This document shows, piece after piece, positions 1-12,165 of a DNA stretch of 64,000 nt. The notes under the pieces were generated by a model. That model searched no databases. It worked only from the letters and a program-made list of their open reading frames with translations, and was not told where the DNA came from. Position 1 is the first letter of the stretch, and every line of letters starts with the position of its first letter. This stretch comes from Melitaea cinxia (taxonomy: Eukaryota > Arthropoda > Insecta > Lepidoptera > Nymphalidae), in contig NC_059408.1 in assembly GCF_905220565.1 (NCBI RefSeq), positions 15,128,508 through 15,192,507 of the forward strand, given 5' to 3'. A program made the position numbers and the translations under genes.

Positions 1-795
1 ATTATTATATCTTTGGGGTTTACAGGTTTAAATGTAAATATTACATTACATTCTTTAACGTTTTTCTTTAGCAAAAATTCGGCAATGCCTGGAGACGAAT
101 TAAGTGATTGCGTTGTAGAAAGCGGAATGTCAGTGAAAAATTTTTCAAACTCAGATGCAACTTCTCGGTCTGAGGTAACAAATTTATCATTGACATTTAA
201 CTTAAAATCGAAGCTGCGATCTGTGACTCTTCCACTTTCACAAGCAATTATGTTCCATGTCATTTTAATTTTATTATGCGCATTTCTTATTTTGTCTTTA
301 ATATACAAGGATTTTGCCATGGAACATACTCTTCTAAACATTTTTGAGTAGGCACTTACAAAAGAAGCAAACGATACACTATGATTATAGGCTTTTTCAC
401 TGTACAATTCATAAAGCCTTTGCCTGCTCTTATATATGCCAGTAGTTGCCCATTCACCAAATGTCAAGAGACCCCCTGAATTGACTGTTTTTGAAGTGAA
501 TATTGTAGAAAATTCAGTTTTTACTAATTTAAATAAAGAGTTATATAAGTAGTTAGGGTCATTAATGTATGATAAATAAGGAAGTTTTGCCACAATACTA
601 CCTCTAAACTTCTCCACACGTGTAGCACTTATAGGTACAAAGGTCTTTTTTAAAATATTTTTGTTGACATTTAAAGAATAAGAAAAGGAAGCTAACTGGC
701 CACAATGGTCTGAGCTTAACTTATTAATAATAGCTTTAGAATAAGGTTTACAGTTTGTAAATATGTTGTCAATACATGTAGCACTAGTCTTTAGT
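1..795 (-). CDS. LINE non-LTR retrotransposon ORF2 fragment (endonuclease C-terminus to start of RT), partial
   Basis: Read on the minus strand from about 795 down to the window edge, one frame has no stop for about 260 codons and continues beyond base 1. It starts inside an APE-type endonuclease: TSATCIDNIFTN is followed by SDHCGQL, the Asp-His pair expected near the end of that domain. Next comes the linker typical of Jockey/CR1-like LINEs, with GEWATTGIYKSRQRLYELY, KSLYIKDKIRNAHNKIK and TWNII. The RT core would lie to the left, outside the window. The 5' part of the element is missing: the frame meets another LINE's tail at about 795. The absence of stops suggests a young copy. The clade is uncertain; membership of a non-LTR ORF2 is fairly sure. 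Confidence 0.75.
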
Positions 796-1105
796 AGTAT
801 CATCAGCCTTTTACAGTCCACTGCTGGACCTAAGCCTCCCTAGGGACACCACACGACCCGATCACCCGCTTTAGCCATCCAGTACCAGCCAGTACCAGCT
901 CAAGTCCTCAAGTCTTTGGTCTATCTTGCTGGAGGGCGTCCAACATTACGTTTGCCAAGCTATGGCCATTCGAAAACCTTCTTGCTCCACCGACGATTGG
1001 TTCCACGACAGATATGACCAGTCCACTGTCACTTCAGTTTGCTACACTTCTGAACGATGTCAGTCACTTTGGTCTTCTGCTGGATAATTTCATTTCGGAG
1101 TCATC
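796..1105 (-). pseudogene. LINE ORF2 C-terminal remnant with 3' tail
   Basis: The minus-strand translation gives VTDIVQKCSKLK, QWTGHI, RRWSKKVFEWP, GKRNVGRPPAR and AGTGW in order. This is the conserved end of lepidopteran RTE/CR1-like LINE ORF2 (GHIAR...GKRxxGRPPxRW...AGxxW). Several in-frame stops interrupt it. It ends on the left in the tail motif cagtccactgctgga and a short ATCATC run. It directly abuts the other LINE fragment, so one probably inserted beside or into the other. Confidence 0.75.
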
Positions 1106-2065
1106 AGTTCAGGAGAAGGAGTAAGTAAGATACAGAATACTATTTATTTTAAAATTTAGTAACGTTCCCTTGGGACTGAAAATAGAAGGAGAAATTTATA
1201 TTCGCGAATGAAGTCACGTGTATAGCTTGTATTTAATGTTTTCTTAGTAGACAACTATTCGCAGATGTCAGATACAAAGCAGGTAGATAAATTATGCGAA
1301 CTGCCTCTTTAGTACCAGCGATTCACATCGTAATTGCCTATAAATTTACCTCTAAACCCTTTAAAAAAAATCTCGTTTTGTGCACCAATCTCTTTATTTT
1401 TTAATAAAAACTGAAATGTGTTTTATATTTATCGAAGTGTATTGAATAATTGCGCCGTATTTAGTGAATCGTTAAGACCTGTGTACCAGTTTTATTTGAA
1501 CTTTATTTATGTACGAAATGTAAATTAATAAAGCCTACCGCCATGAAGAAGGGGTTCTCTTGGTGAAAGTGTACTTTTGTATAGGTACCACAGATATCAT
1601 CAAATCTGATACAGATATATAGATAGTAATAAAAGCCTTATATCTGATACAGATATTACCCATGGATAGTAACAGAAGCCTTATATACATGCAACTTGAT
1701 ATTTTATAACTTAATTATCTAACTACCTATTTTCGTGCATGTGGTATGTTGTACAAACAAGTACATACGTGTCAATGTATTTACAATATTGGTAGGTATA
1801 AAATATTTTTAAGACATTTAGAAATAATAATAATATATTATTTACAAGAATACATAAATATGAGATACTGACTGAAAGAAACTTTTTTAAATACGTACAC
1901 ACGATTTTATTGTTCATATACAAATGGTGGTGAAAATAATTCAAGTTATTAATTTTACTTACTTTTTAAAAAATTCAAAATCGAAACATAATTTGTTCTG
2001 ACAGGCTTCAAAGGCACCTTCAAGTCATCATTTTGCTAATTACAATTTTAGTAATTGTTAAACGT
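1106..2065. other. unannotated AT-rich stretch with a short tandem duplication
   Basis: I see no gene. At 1605-1685 a unit of about 38 bp beginning tctgatacagatat occurs twice and ends both times in agccttata. The 73-codon frame at 1723-1944 on the minus strand is low-complexity and not supported. Confidence 0.4.
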
Positions 2066-2430
2066 GAAGAACACGATTCGAAATGTAGAATCTGCAGAAA
2101 AGCGTCTGAAATAAGCGCCGCAGTTACATTAAAAAAAAATATGCATGCAAGATATTCTATCTTTATCTTTTATATTTTTAAAGACCTTAAAATTTTTGTT
2201 ATTTCTCTTCAAATTATTAGTGAAAACTTTTTTGAAAAATGCGTTAGTGGTATTTTGTTATACTATTGATTTTATTTTTTGTTTCCCAATAAAGATAAAA
2301 TAATAAATAATAGTAAATAAAATATTACCAGTTTTGTATTCGTTTTAACATCTTGCATGTAATCTATCTTCACTAAGTCCACACATCTTTATCATTTGTG
2401 TAATATTGCACCGAACTTTAACTATTTATT
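2066..2430 (-). mobile_element. G-family LINE 3' end, degenerate
   Basis: Contains the G hallmarks in order: gattcgaaatgtagaatctg, then a gap, then cactaagtccacaca and tgcaccgaac. The same blocks in the same order occur at 46870-47150. In better copies the AATAAA signal lies on the minus strand. This copy is decayed. Confidence 0.5.
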
Positions 2431-2461
2431 TCATATATATAATTGTGTTTGCTCGCAAACG

Positions 2462-3195
2462 AAAAAAAAAACCGACTTCAATTACATCGACGAGTACAAT
2501 GTAGATCGACGAAAAAATTGTGAAGTAACTATGCGTTATCAAAGATTATTCAAAAAGTGGTAACCAGATCTCAATAAACTTTATATGTGACCACATGATA
2601 AACATCAGCTTTCGATTAAATTAAAAATTATTAAAATCGGTATTCCTAGTAAAAAGTTATTGCGGATTTTCGAGAGTTTCCCCCGATTTCTCTGGGATCC
2701 CATCATCAGGTCCTGGTTTCCTTATCATGCTACTAAACTAGAGATATTTTCTTTCCAACAAAAAAAGAGTTATCAAAATCGGTACACCCAGTAAAAAGTT
2801 ATTGCGGATTTTCAAAAGTTTCCCTCGATTTCTCTGGGATTTGATCATCAGATCCTGGTTTCCTTATTATGGTACTAAACTAGGAATATCTCCTTTCCAA
2901 CAAAAAAAAAAATTATCAAAATCGGTACATCTAGTAGAAAGTTATGCGGTATAATACAACGTAGGTCGACGAAAAAAGCGTCAAGTAAAAACGCATTATT
3001 AGATATAACTCGAAAAGTAGTTGTTAGATCTCAAATAAATTTAAATGGGACCAATTGACACACACCACCTTTAGATTAAAAAATTTTTTGTCGAAATCGG
3101 TCCACACGGTCAAAAGTTCTGATGTAACATACATAAAAAAAAAAAAATACAGTCGAATTGAGAACCTCCTCCTTTTTTGGAAGTCGGTTAAAAAT
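2462..3195 (-). mobile_element. D-family inverted-repeat element (AACCGACTTC ends)
   Basis: The left end reads aaaaccgacttcaattac. The right end, read on the minus strand, starts ttttaaccgacttccaaa and continues into aggaggaggttctcaatt, so the termini form short inverted repeats. Inside, a block beginning aaaatcgg(t) is tandemly repeated at 2633, 2775 and (partial) 2918, a period of 142-143 bp. Shorter relatives lie at 11425, 33361, 37948 and 57726. No transposase is encoded, so it is non-autonomous. A perfect 14-bp palindrome, gtttgctcgcaaac, abuts it at 2447-2460. Confidence 0.6.
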
Positions 3196-3696
3196 ATGAC
3201 ATGATTAAAAAAATCTATTTTAGAGAAATATTCTAATAACTTTCTCATTAAAAAAAGAGTCATAATTAAAATTAAAATTTTAATTATACAACGATAAAAC
3301 CCAAGATAATATAATTCAATTTTGGCTCTTTCCTTAATTCTGAGGGCGATTAATTTCGACAGAAGTTACGATTGTAATTGGCACGACAAATTGTCGGTGT
3401 AATGACACCTGGTCTTAAAATTAAAATCTTATTCCGTTTCTTTTGCATGATTTTGTACGCTTGAATATGAATGAGGATTGGAAAATATTCAATTTTATAG
3501 AATTATCATCAATTGTTACATTTTTATTATATTTTTTGTGTATATTTGTTAACTCAAGATCGTTAAGTTTTGTTTTGCTTGACATACACACACGGTAGTC
3601 TATTTCTTGGTGCTCCGTGCAAGCCATGCCAACGAAACAGTCAATCAGTCACTAGTTCGAGACTTTTTGTGGTACATTTGTGTATTTATAAATAAA
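3196..3696. other. unannotated AT-rich stretch
   Basis: No supported gene or repeat. The 68-codon minus-strand frame at 3421-3627 has no recognisable domain. Confidence 0.3.
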
Positions 3697-3990
3697 CTAG
3701 ATGTGTTCACTACTTCGTCCGCGTGGAATTTAAAAAAAAATATTATTTAGTTCGCAGAGTTACAAAATAAACAAATGTCTTAAATAAAGTAACCCTAAGT
3801 TACTTCTTATTACATTAGCTATCTGCCAGTGAAAGTCCCGTCAAAACCGGTCCAGCCGTTTCGGAGATTAGTCGGAACAAACAGACAAACAGACAGACAA
3901 AAGTTATAAAAAAGTTAGTTTGGTATATGTACAATTACCGGTTATTTTAATATTACAAAGAGACACTCCGATTTTATTTATTTGTATAGA
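3697..3990 (-). mobile_element. Helitron, non-autonomous (family B)
   Basis: On the minus strand the element starts TCTATACAAATAAA and ends CTAG followed by T, the Helitron terminal signature (5' TC, 3' CTRR, insertion between A and T). Internal landmarks are (a)cagacagacaaa, gccgtttcggagatta and gtccgcgtgg. About 294 bp, with no coding capacity. Close copies lie at 7093, 23358 and 57293. Confidence 0.75.
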
Positions 3991-4423
3991 CAAATAAACG
4001 CTTCACACTCAACAGCTCGTTTGGTTCCTATTTACTACCAAATTTGGTGACGAGGAAAAGTGGACAAGGTGACGTGTACGTTGAGTTGCTAGGAATTCAT
4101 TTCAGAAGATTTCGTTTCAATGCATTTCAATGCATGATGTTTAACAAATAATATAACCTGGAACAGTCTGTTAAAAACCTCTTCTCCATAAAGGAGAACA
4201 GTTCGTACTTAATTTAAAACTATGCTCCGCTGTTGGTTCCAATTTTTCCAAATTTCCGTACCGTGAGTAAACAACTACCATCAGGTGTCTGTGTCGGCTT
4301 CAACGTATTGTTTTCTCTTCTGAGTTCGAGGTCATAAAAATGTCAGTAATATTCAATAATCGTATGCTACAAATTTTATACTTTCATGATAATGTTATGA
4401 CATATTTTTATTTATTTACTAGT
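3991..4423. other. unannotated stretch
   Basis: No supported gene. ttcaatgcatttcaatgcat at 4116 is a short direct duplication. Confidence 0.3.
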
Positions 4424-4436
4424 ACTATCTTTTATT

Positions 4437-4771
4437 TTATTGTGCTGTGTGGCTACGGCACTAAAGAATTTAGCCACCCCCTCTCTTCCCGTGGGTGTCG
4501 TAAGAGGCGACTAAGGGATAACAAGGTTCCACAACCACCTTGGAACTTAAGAAGCCGACCGATGGCGGGATAACCATCCAACTGCTGGCTTTGAAATACA
4601 CAGGCCGAAGACGGGCAGCAGCATCTTCGGTGCGACAAAGCCAAGTACTGCGGTCACCAACCCACCTGCCCAGCGTGGTGACTATGGGCAAAACACATGA
4701 GTTCACGTTATTTTTGGCGTAAACTTGTGGAGGCCTATGTCCAGCAGTGGACTGTATAGGCTGTAATGATG
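4437..4771 (+). mobile_element. A-family SINE-like retroposon, full length with 13-bp TSD
   Basis: The 335-bp unit starts near ctgtgtggctacgg and ends ccagcagtggactgtatagg followed by TGATGA. It is flanked by ACTATCTTTTATT at 4424-4436 and 4772-4784, a 13-bp target-site duplication. Seven copies in the window share the same 5' end, so this is a discrete unit and not a randomly truncated LINE. Its 60-80 codon frames recur only because the repeat recurs. No clear tRNA-type A or B box is visible at the 5' end. Confidence 0.8.
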
Positions 4772-4784
4772 ACTATCTTTTATT

Positions 4785-5298
4785 AATTTTTTATTTCGTA
4801 GAATACGCTGTTATTAAAATATAGGAAATATTATTGTGACTATTCTAACATTTCAATATCACTTAAACACCGAGCACTTTATTACAAGTGGTTCGTATTT
4901 ACAAATTGATTGTGCAAGAAATTTCCATTATTCATATTTCCCTGGTACTTATAGTTTGTTTGCTTATTGTTTACTGGTAATAAAAGGGAGACTTAAAATG
5001 TGAATGTGTTATTATACTCGTAGTGTAGACACATAATCAATTATGTGACTACACTACATCAACTCTGTATATCCGTTCATGCCAAATATTTGTTCAGGCT
5101 ATTCGGATAATTTTTGTAATTTTGCATGGTTGTATAATGATAATTATAAATGACAGGTCTTTGAGTGTGATGTTTCTGGTGTTAAAAGGTTTTTGTAAAA
5201 CATCACATCTCACATAGAGGTATATAATACTATGTTGGCTATAGAATATTATTAACTTGACATAAAAATTATGTAATATAATATATGTATATCATTAC
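4785..5298. other. unannotated AT-rich stretch
   Basis: No supported gene or dispersed repeat. Confidence 0.3.
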
Positions 5299-5527
5299 AT
5301 ATAGTATAAAACAAAGTCGCTTCCCGCTATCTGTATGCTTAGATCTTTAAAACTACGTAACGGATTATGATGCGATTTTCTTTATTAAATAGGGTGATTC
5401 CAGAGGTGCGGTTTTCTTTAATAAATAGAGTGATTCCAGAGAATCTTTATATGTATAATACATGCATAATATAGTAGAGGAACACTGATAGTTTTTGCAA
5501 CCGTGCGAAGCCAGGCCGGGTCGCTAG
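5299..5527 (+). mobile_element. Helitron, non-autonomous (tataaaacaaagtcgc type)
   Basis: Begins near atagtataaaacaaagtcgc and ends gggtcgCTAG followed by T. gatttctttattaaatagggtgattccagag is followed by a second, near-identical stretch, so there is a ~45-bp internal duplication. The related motif tattataaaacaaagtc recurs at about 35797 near the 3' end of the large Helitron. The 5' TC is not clear. Confidence 0.55.
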
Positions 5528-5684
5528 TAGTTACATAGATTATAACTAACTATGTATTTGTCTTAAACTATATTAAATTTGTAATAAGTCAGTCACTTGT
5601 CTGAAAATTTATAGCTGTGTACGTGTTTTATTTTATATTAGTCTTTTTATTTATAACTTGAAAAGTTATTAAAAAATATGTTTT

Positions 5685-5924
5685 GAAGTAAAACTTTTTT
5701 ACGCACGCTTGACTTGACTAAGTTGGTGAATGCGTGATGAGAGCGTTACGAAAAGTGTGATTAAGTGAGGCGAACGGAGCAAGAGAGAGAAGTGCAAGCA
5801 CACATTTTATTTCTCTCTTTCTCTCATAGCCAGTTACGTTTCGTATATCTAAGACACAGTGTAGGGCTATTATGCAGAAGTTTTACTTCAAGCGTGTGGT
5901 CTAAAGCACGTTCGTTTGTTTTTT
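5685..5924 (+). mobile_element. E-family MITE-like element
   Basis: Begins GAAGTAAAACTTTTTTACGC and ends with AAGTTTTACTTC followed by gtgtggtctaaagcac, so gaagtaaaactt is an inverted repeat at the two sides. It has a gagcgttacgaaaagtgtga block and a ctctcatagccagttacgtt block. Further copies: 13985, 31640, 41881 and 59039. Non-coding. The mode of movement is unknown. Confidence 0.6.
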
Positions 5925-6022
5925 GCGTGATGGCCATTGTTAAGTTTCGCTAACAGTTTATTACGCACATAATTACGCAAGAAACATCGAAATAAATAAT
6001 TTCTTATCTTTACTCAAATAGC

Positions 6023-6142
6023 TTCACCAACCCGCCTGCCCAGCGTGGTGACTATGGGCAACACACACGATTTCACGTCATTTTTGGCTGGAACTTGTGG
6101 ACGCATATTTCCAGTAGTGGACTGCAATAGGCTGATGTGACT
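6023..6142 (+). mobile_element. A-family element, 5'-truncated
   Basis: Carries only the 3' third of the A unit, from caccaacccgcctgcccagc to ccagtagtggactgcaatagg. Confidence 0.75.
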
Positions 6143-7092
6143 TAAATAGCTTATTAAAAATAAAAGAGTTTTCTAACACAATCTACAATTCTAAATTTAT
6201 CGATTAAGTTAGAATAATCTTAAATTTTTAATTAGCAAACCGCAACTTAAAAATAACTTTAATTATAAGTGAAAAGGTATTACTATTTAGTTAGATAAAT
6301 CTAGCCTAAATCCAGGTCACTAGTAATGGATTAGATAGGTCAGATAAATTTTACTTCGCTAATATTTTAGTAAACTATGATTAAAATAACTAATAAAGAC
6401 ACTAAATTAGCTCTTATGATTAAAATAACCAATCAGTCACTAAATTAGTTCTTACTGAAAGCTATGGTAAGTAAAAGTTATTTTTAATGAGGGTTATGGG
6501 TACAAGCAGTTATTTAAAATTTATTATACACGTTTAATATACATATAACACGTTAATATATTCCCAAAATAGTCAAAATTCCTCTTTCATGGTTAATAGC
6601 TGAGAAAACCACATATTTAAAATACATATTTATTTTATCAACGGATCTTAATTGCATAATCTCCGCTTAGCAATTGCTTTGATAGCTCAGGATTTAGAAT
6701 ATATTGCTATGCATTTAATAAAAAAATTAAAAAACATTAATCAGATTACAATTAAAAATAAAACGTTCATAATGACAGACAATATTCATAGTTCGATGCT
6801 AACAGGGTTGTCACGTTCATTCAATTATTACAGATACATACAACACATTTAAATGTAATTTAGCTTCAAGAAATTAAATACTTAGTTACTCTAGCGTTTG
6901 TCTGTATCTGAAGATACGTTCCTAATGTGACTTAATAGTAAGCAGAGCGAGGATTTACTGCTTCTCGTAATACATACGCTCTTGCAAATAACACACATGA
7001 GATGTTATCAACCAAAGAACGGCTTAGTGACTAGAACAGAATACGGAGATAGTTGGAATGACTTTGTTACTTACGTCGAGTTTTATTACTTA
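6143..7092. other. unannotated AT-rich stretch
   Basis: No supported gene. aaagacactaaattagctct and atcagtcactaaattagttct near 6395-6450 are a short imperfect direct repeat (period about 43 bp). Confidence 0.3.
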
Positions 7093-7392
7093 CTAGGTGT
7101 GGCTGCGACTTTGTTCGCGTGGCATTTTACAAAATAATCATAAAAAAATACTATAATAAAAGTAGCCTAAGTTACTCCTTATTACATCTGGGCCCAGTGA
7201 AAGTCCAGTCAAAATCGGTCCAGCCGTTTTGGAAATTAGCCGGAACAAACAGACAGAGAGACAGGCAGACAGACAAAAATTGTAAAAAATGTTATTTTGG
7301 TATATGTACCGTGTATACATACATATAGTTTAGTGAAAAGCGGTTATATTAATATTAAAAACAGACACTCCAATTTTATTTATTTGTATAGA
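7093..7392 (-). mobile_element. Helitron, non-autonomous (family B)
   Basis: On the minus strand it runs from TCTATACAAATAAATAAAAT to CTAG followed by T. The CAGACAGA run, gccgtttt and ttcgcgtggcat landmarks are in the same order as at 3697. About 300 bp, non-coding. Confidence 0.75.
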
Positions 7393-8560
7393 TTATTTAT
7401 ATATAATATTAACATAATTATATGTAATTAAATACTATATACTGCTAAAAACTTAACCAAGTATATTTTAAGAGTGTCGGTCGCACTCGCCAGACACAAC
7501 ATAGCTCTTATGTATGTACAGACTTCTCCGAATATCCGAATTAAATTATATATGATACGTTTATTTTTCATTATTACAAACACATTACAAATTAATTACT
7601 AAAGATTGAAGATTAAAAAAAGAGTGAGAAAGAGAAAAAGAGAGATAAATATATTAATAATAAAACAGTTTCAATTGACAACACGAGTATTTAATTTACC
7701 TTTCCCTACAGTGATTTTTATAATAATAATTTATATAAGTTATATTCTTTTAAAATAAATTATTGAAAAGTACAAAACATTGAGGATTATTTATCTAGTA
7801 ATGTCCCGAGATCTTCAAGTAAAAAGAGTACCAGATAATCTCAGAAGATATCGTCGATATCTTCCCAATCGCGATCTCGCAATCTCTTGAAAGGTGATTG
7901 AGCCGCCCAATACAGATCAGTAGTCAATTACTTACCTACAACAATACAACCCTAATCAGAAATTAGGATACTTACAAAGGAGTTTGAACGCTTACTCGCA
8001 GCACTTCAATTTCCTAATATTTGTAATCGAACCACCTTAATGATCCCCAAAACTTTCCACGTTCAATTTAACGAAATTTCCTCGTGGCTATTGTTTAACA
8101 ATTCTAATAAATGGCCTGCCACCGTTCTAGATAGGAATTAGGTTTCGTTCGGAAGCTATTTGACCCGAATACGGTTATAGACCAGACGTTGAAAAGGTCA
8201 ACCTTTTGTTTGTTAAAAATGGTGCTCGAGTATTGGAATGTCATTTATCATTATGCTAAATTGGGTGTCCGGTTATAATGGATTGCCTTTTAGTATTGTT
8301 TGCGTTTGTTATTAATTACTATGATATTTGAAACGACGAGCCGGTTATAATTGCAATATTGTATTCAGATATCGAACGGTGAATTAAGTAAGATCAGGGT
8401 TGTATAACTTTTTTTAAAAATAGTAAAGGACTCACACTCAGTGATCCTTAGTTGAAAGAAAACGAGGAATCTGAAAAATACACAGCGTACACACGAATGC
8501 CAAGACCATCACAAATATACTGGACCACAACGAAAAAAGGTCGATTAGAAAATACCTGTA
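7393..8560. other. unannotated AT-rich stretch
   Basis: No supported gene. A purine run (gagtgagaaagagaaaaagagag) lies near 7620-7648. Confidence 0.3.
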
Positions 8561-8567
8561 TCCGTAC

Positions 8568-8795
8568 TCAGATTGTTCCTCCAGCTCGTAAATGATGATT
8601 CTTTGCTTCCACAGCCGTAAGGAAGCTATTTCTCAAAATTGTTGACACCACATAGCGATCCTCCCGCGCCGTCGTGTACCTTGTTTGGACTATTCTTTGA
8701 AGACTTGATCTAGCTTCATGGAAACGCTGAAGTGTTCGCTGAGTTGTAGAAAGAGTCCCACCAACAGTTCTCGCTGTATTTCGCTGACTATGCAC
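8568..8795 (-). pseudogene. Tc1/mariner-type transposase N-terminal fragment
   Basis: The 75-codon minus-strand frame contains ARTVGGTLSTTQRTLQRFHE, then TTAREDRYVVSTILRNS and TAVEAKN. This is the order of the paired helix-turn-helix DNA-binding region of Tc1-like transposases (xSTVQRxxxRFxE...TTxREDRxIVxxxLRNRxxTA). A stop follows, and the DDE catalytic region is not found downstream, so it is a relic. The frame starts at an internal Met; the true N-terminus is missing or decayed. Confidence 0.6.
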
Positions 8796-8830
8796 ATCTT
8801 AAAGCATTGTCGCGCTATTTTTGTCGTATA

Positions 8831-9587
8831 TTTTTCAGAGGTCAATGACACGATAACTTTAAAATAATAAAATTTATGAGGCAGAGATAGTATATTTATT
8901 AGTTTTTTAATGATAAAAAACAAACGCGAAACAATCGATTTGAAATTTTTGGTAATAAATTCAAAAACGACCAGTATTTTATATTTTTAGTTTTTTATAC
9001 CGTTACCAAAAATAAATAAAAAGATTTTATATATTATTTTATGCGGAAGTAAATATTCTTTAATATAGTCTTTATTTTATGAAGCTAGGTCAGATAATTT
9101 TTAAGATTTTCTAACCGACCGTTTATCTTTGCGGTTCTGTTTACATATATCTGTAAGCAGGTATAGCTTGAAAAAATAAATATAAATAAATAATGACATT
9201 AATATACTACACGATTCTTTTAAGCTTTTGTAGCTATGATAACTTCTAAAAAATAAAATTTCACCTTTGTAAACCATAAATTATAACAATATTAACTGCA
9301 AAAAAAATCAATATGGGTATAATCAATCAAAAGAGTCATATTGAGTGAACATTTCATTAATAATTAATATCAAACAGTAATTCCAGAGGCTTAAATGCGT
9401 CTGTGATAATAAATCACAATCATCAAAAGAAATTATGACAGAGAATCGGAATTTAGTTTGTGTATAGTTATTGTTTCGTCAAATTGTGACTCCAAAAACC
9501 GTTCATGTGTAGTGTCGCGTGTATTTACTTTAACGCCAGCACTCATGTCATCAATTCCCACTCGGAATAGATATTTGTATTTAATTA
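8831..9587. other. unannotated AT-rich stretch
   Basis: No supported gene or repeat. Confidence 0.3.
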
Positions 9588-9764
9588 CTAGACTGTACCC
9601 GCGGCTTCGCCCGCATTGGTTTTTTTTTTTAATAAAAAGTAGCCTATGTTACTTCTAATATTTCCAAGAATATGTGTACAAAGGTTCATGATGATCGGTT
9701 AAGTAGTTTTTGCGTGAAAGCGTAACAAACAAACTTATATTCACATTTATAATATTAGTAGGGA
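9588..9764 (-). mobile_element. Helitron, short non-autonomous (CCCGCGGCTTCGCCCGC type)
   Basis: On the minus strand it starts TCCCTACTAATATTATAAAT and ends GGGCGAAGCCGCGGG followed by tacagtCTAG and T. The GC-rich hairpin before CTAG is the expected Helitron terminator hairpin. 177 bp. Confidence 0.75.
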
Positions 9765-11424
9765 TTTGTTTATGATCTTTGTACGTGTATGTTATATTAT
9801 GTTATTTTTGTTTATCTTTTTTACGTCCATCCAAAACCACGTAACGATTCTGACCTGCTATTTTACAGCTTATTTTGGCTATCAATCAAAATTGGTGTTT
9901 TTCCTATTTCATACACACTCAAAAAGTAATTAAGTACAAGAAAACTTGATGCTGTTTACTTTAATACAATGATAGGCTTGCATTTGACCACTATTTTGAC
10001 CTGATGTTAAGTAAAAATGCGGTTTAGGATGGATCACGCTTACCCAGAAGTAACCTATTGACTCGCGACTTAAAGATCCACAGGTTAGATATAGTTTTAC
10101 ATTTAGTACATTTGTGAATCCACGACTAATTCTGTCTCTATAAAACTTGTCACAAATTACGTGTTCTTTCCCTTGAATCATTCAAGTTATATGAACGTAC
10201 ACAAAATTGGAATATTTTATGAAAAACCGATAATATTTAAAATATCATCTTTCGTCCTCGTCCTCATTCGTTGTCACAAATGCCGCATTAATTTGTGTCT
10301 GAATAAGCGTTTAAAAGACAAACAAGAATGTGTTATAAGCTTATATTTTACCTAAAGGATTATTTAAATTATCATCTCAAACAAAATCGTACTCTGTACC
10401 TTAAAACATAAGATCGATTCTACATTGTCAGGAGGCTTAAAAGAGAAACCATCGCCTCATTGATTCGTTCGCTTCATTAATCTCAAAGTTATCTCGTGTT
10501 GTTTATTTTTAAGTCGAACTAGAGATAGGTTATGTGTTAATATAAATAAATAAAAAATTATTTATATTTTTAATTTTCGGTAACGCTTAAAAAGTCTAAA
10601 TACTATCTCACACTTAAGACCTCTAACAACAAAACCACAAATGTTTAGATACGACCATTTCACAACAGCAACTATCATAGGGTCTAATCCATATATATAT
10701 ATTTATATATATATACATATCCATGACAAATAGCAATATGGATCATAAAACGATTACTGGCACAGCTGATGTGGCAAACGTTAAAGACTTCCTTATAATT
10801 CAACAGCTGAGTGTGCACTGGCTGGTATCAGGCGTAAAAAAAGTATATGCTTAAATAAGGAGGGAGTTACGCTCCATTACCTACGCCAAGTCAAGGCGTA
10901 GTATTTATAAAAGTAGTTATTAAAAAAAATATTACAAGTATGTTTCTCAGTCTCCTTATTTCTCCTTGTTTAGAAAAAATCGGTTGCAGATGCGGGTTTA
11001 GGGTAAAAATTTACGCATTCACAATATTTGATATCATAAATTTGATAATTCGTAAACACTAATACAAAAAAACCTAGATTTTAAAACTAATGTAACATTG
11101 CTAGGTGATATGCCAAGGCCAATCTGTCATCGGTAACCACTAAGATCTGAAATTTTAAAAGAACATCTTCAAATAACATTTATGATATTACTATTTATAT
11201 ATAACATTGATGTAAACATTTTCTTTTATCTTTTATATAAACAAATATATACGTATACATTATGTAATCATTTGAAGTTTTCATGAAAACGTTTTGAGTA
11301 ACATCTGCAGTGTTATTCTTGGAAGTTATTGCTATCAAAATGAGTGAAACTCGGGAGGGAAAAGCCATGAATACAACTTTTTATAAGTCTGCTGTTGACT
11401 TTAAAACAAAAAAATTGCAGGTCT
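9765..11424. other. unannotated AT-rich stretch
   Basis: No supported gene. Short AT microsatellite at 10691-10722. The 83-codon (9930-10181, minus) and 64-codon (10161-10355, plus) frames show no domain. Confidence 0.3.
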
Positions 11425-11600
11425 ATGTAATTTTATTTTATTTAACCGACTTTAAAAAGGGATTAGGTCGTCAATTAATTAAGTGTAATTTTTCATGTGT
11501 ATACAATTAAACCGATTTCGATGATGGTCCCATTTTGATCAAAATCTATTGACTATCTTATGAGTGATTTTAGATGACGCGTATTTACTTGACTATTTTG
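11425..11600 (+). mobile_element. D-family fragment
   Basis: Starts tttaaccgactttaaaaagg, matching the D terminus, then aaccgatttcgatgatggtcc. The other end is missing. Confidence 0.5.
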
Positions 11601-12165
11601 AATTAGTTTTTTTAATTTATTTTTTAATAACGTTACATCATATTTAGTTCAAAATATGTAAATCTTACATTAAGCTTGCAAACACGTATAATAAGAGTAC
11701 AAACGCCCAGATAACGACATATCTTTATACATTAGTTTTTAAAATTAGTGATTAAGCTCGCGACCAATTAGTTAATCAGTCAATTGTTATATTAATAATA
11801 ATGATAGGAATAATAATAAAATGCTTATGTCATCGATAACCAAATTAATTGTTGTAATCAGCGTCAATCCGTTGTAAAAGGAATCTTATTTTTTTATTTG
11901 TTTATTTAATAAGTTTTGCTAGCAGTTGTTACATTTTAGCTAGAAGTAATTTATATTTTAGTTATGTAAAATATAAATTACTATTAATCTAAAAGACGCC
12001 TACATAATATACACATACATCGGTTATTCCCCTTCAAAGGAATCGTTAAGGTGTGAAATTGGTTATGAAGTTTGTATGTTAATATCATCAGTTAGTTTCT
12101 CCTAACTAGATAATACGCTGTTAACATATTAAATACTGCTTTCAAGCAATTATCGTGTATAAATA
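11601..12165. other. unannotated AT-rich stretch
   Basis: No supported gene. The sequence around 11950-11985 is a weak inverted repeat (taatttatattttag / aaatataaatta). Confidence 0.3.

Noticed and set aside
4040..4080. LTR retrotransposon primer-binding site (tttggtgacgaggaaaagtg)
   Set aside because: Superficially similar to the start of some gypsy-type internal regions, but there is no LTR pair, polypurine tract or gag/pol nearby.
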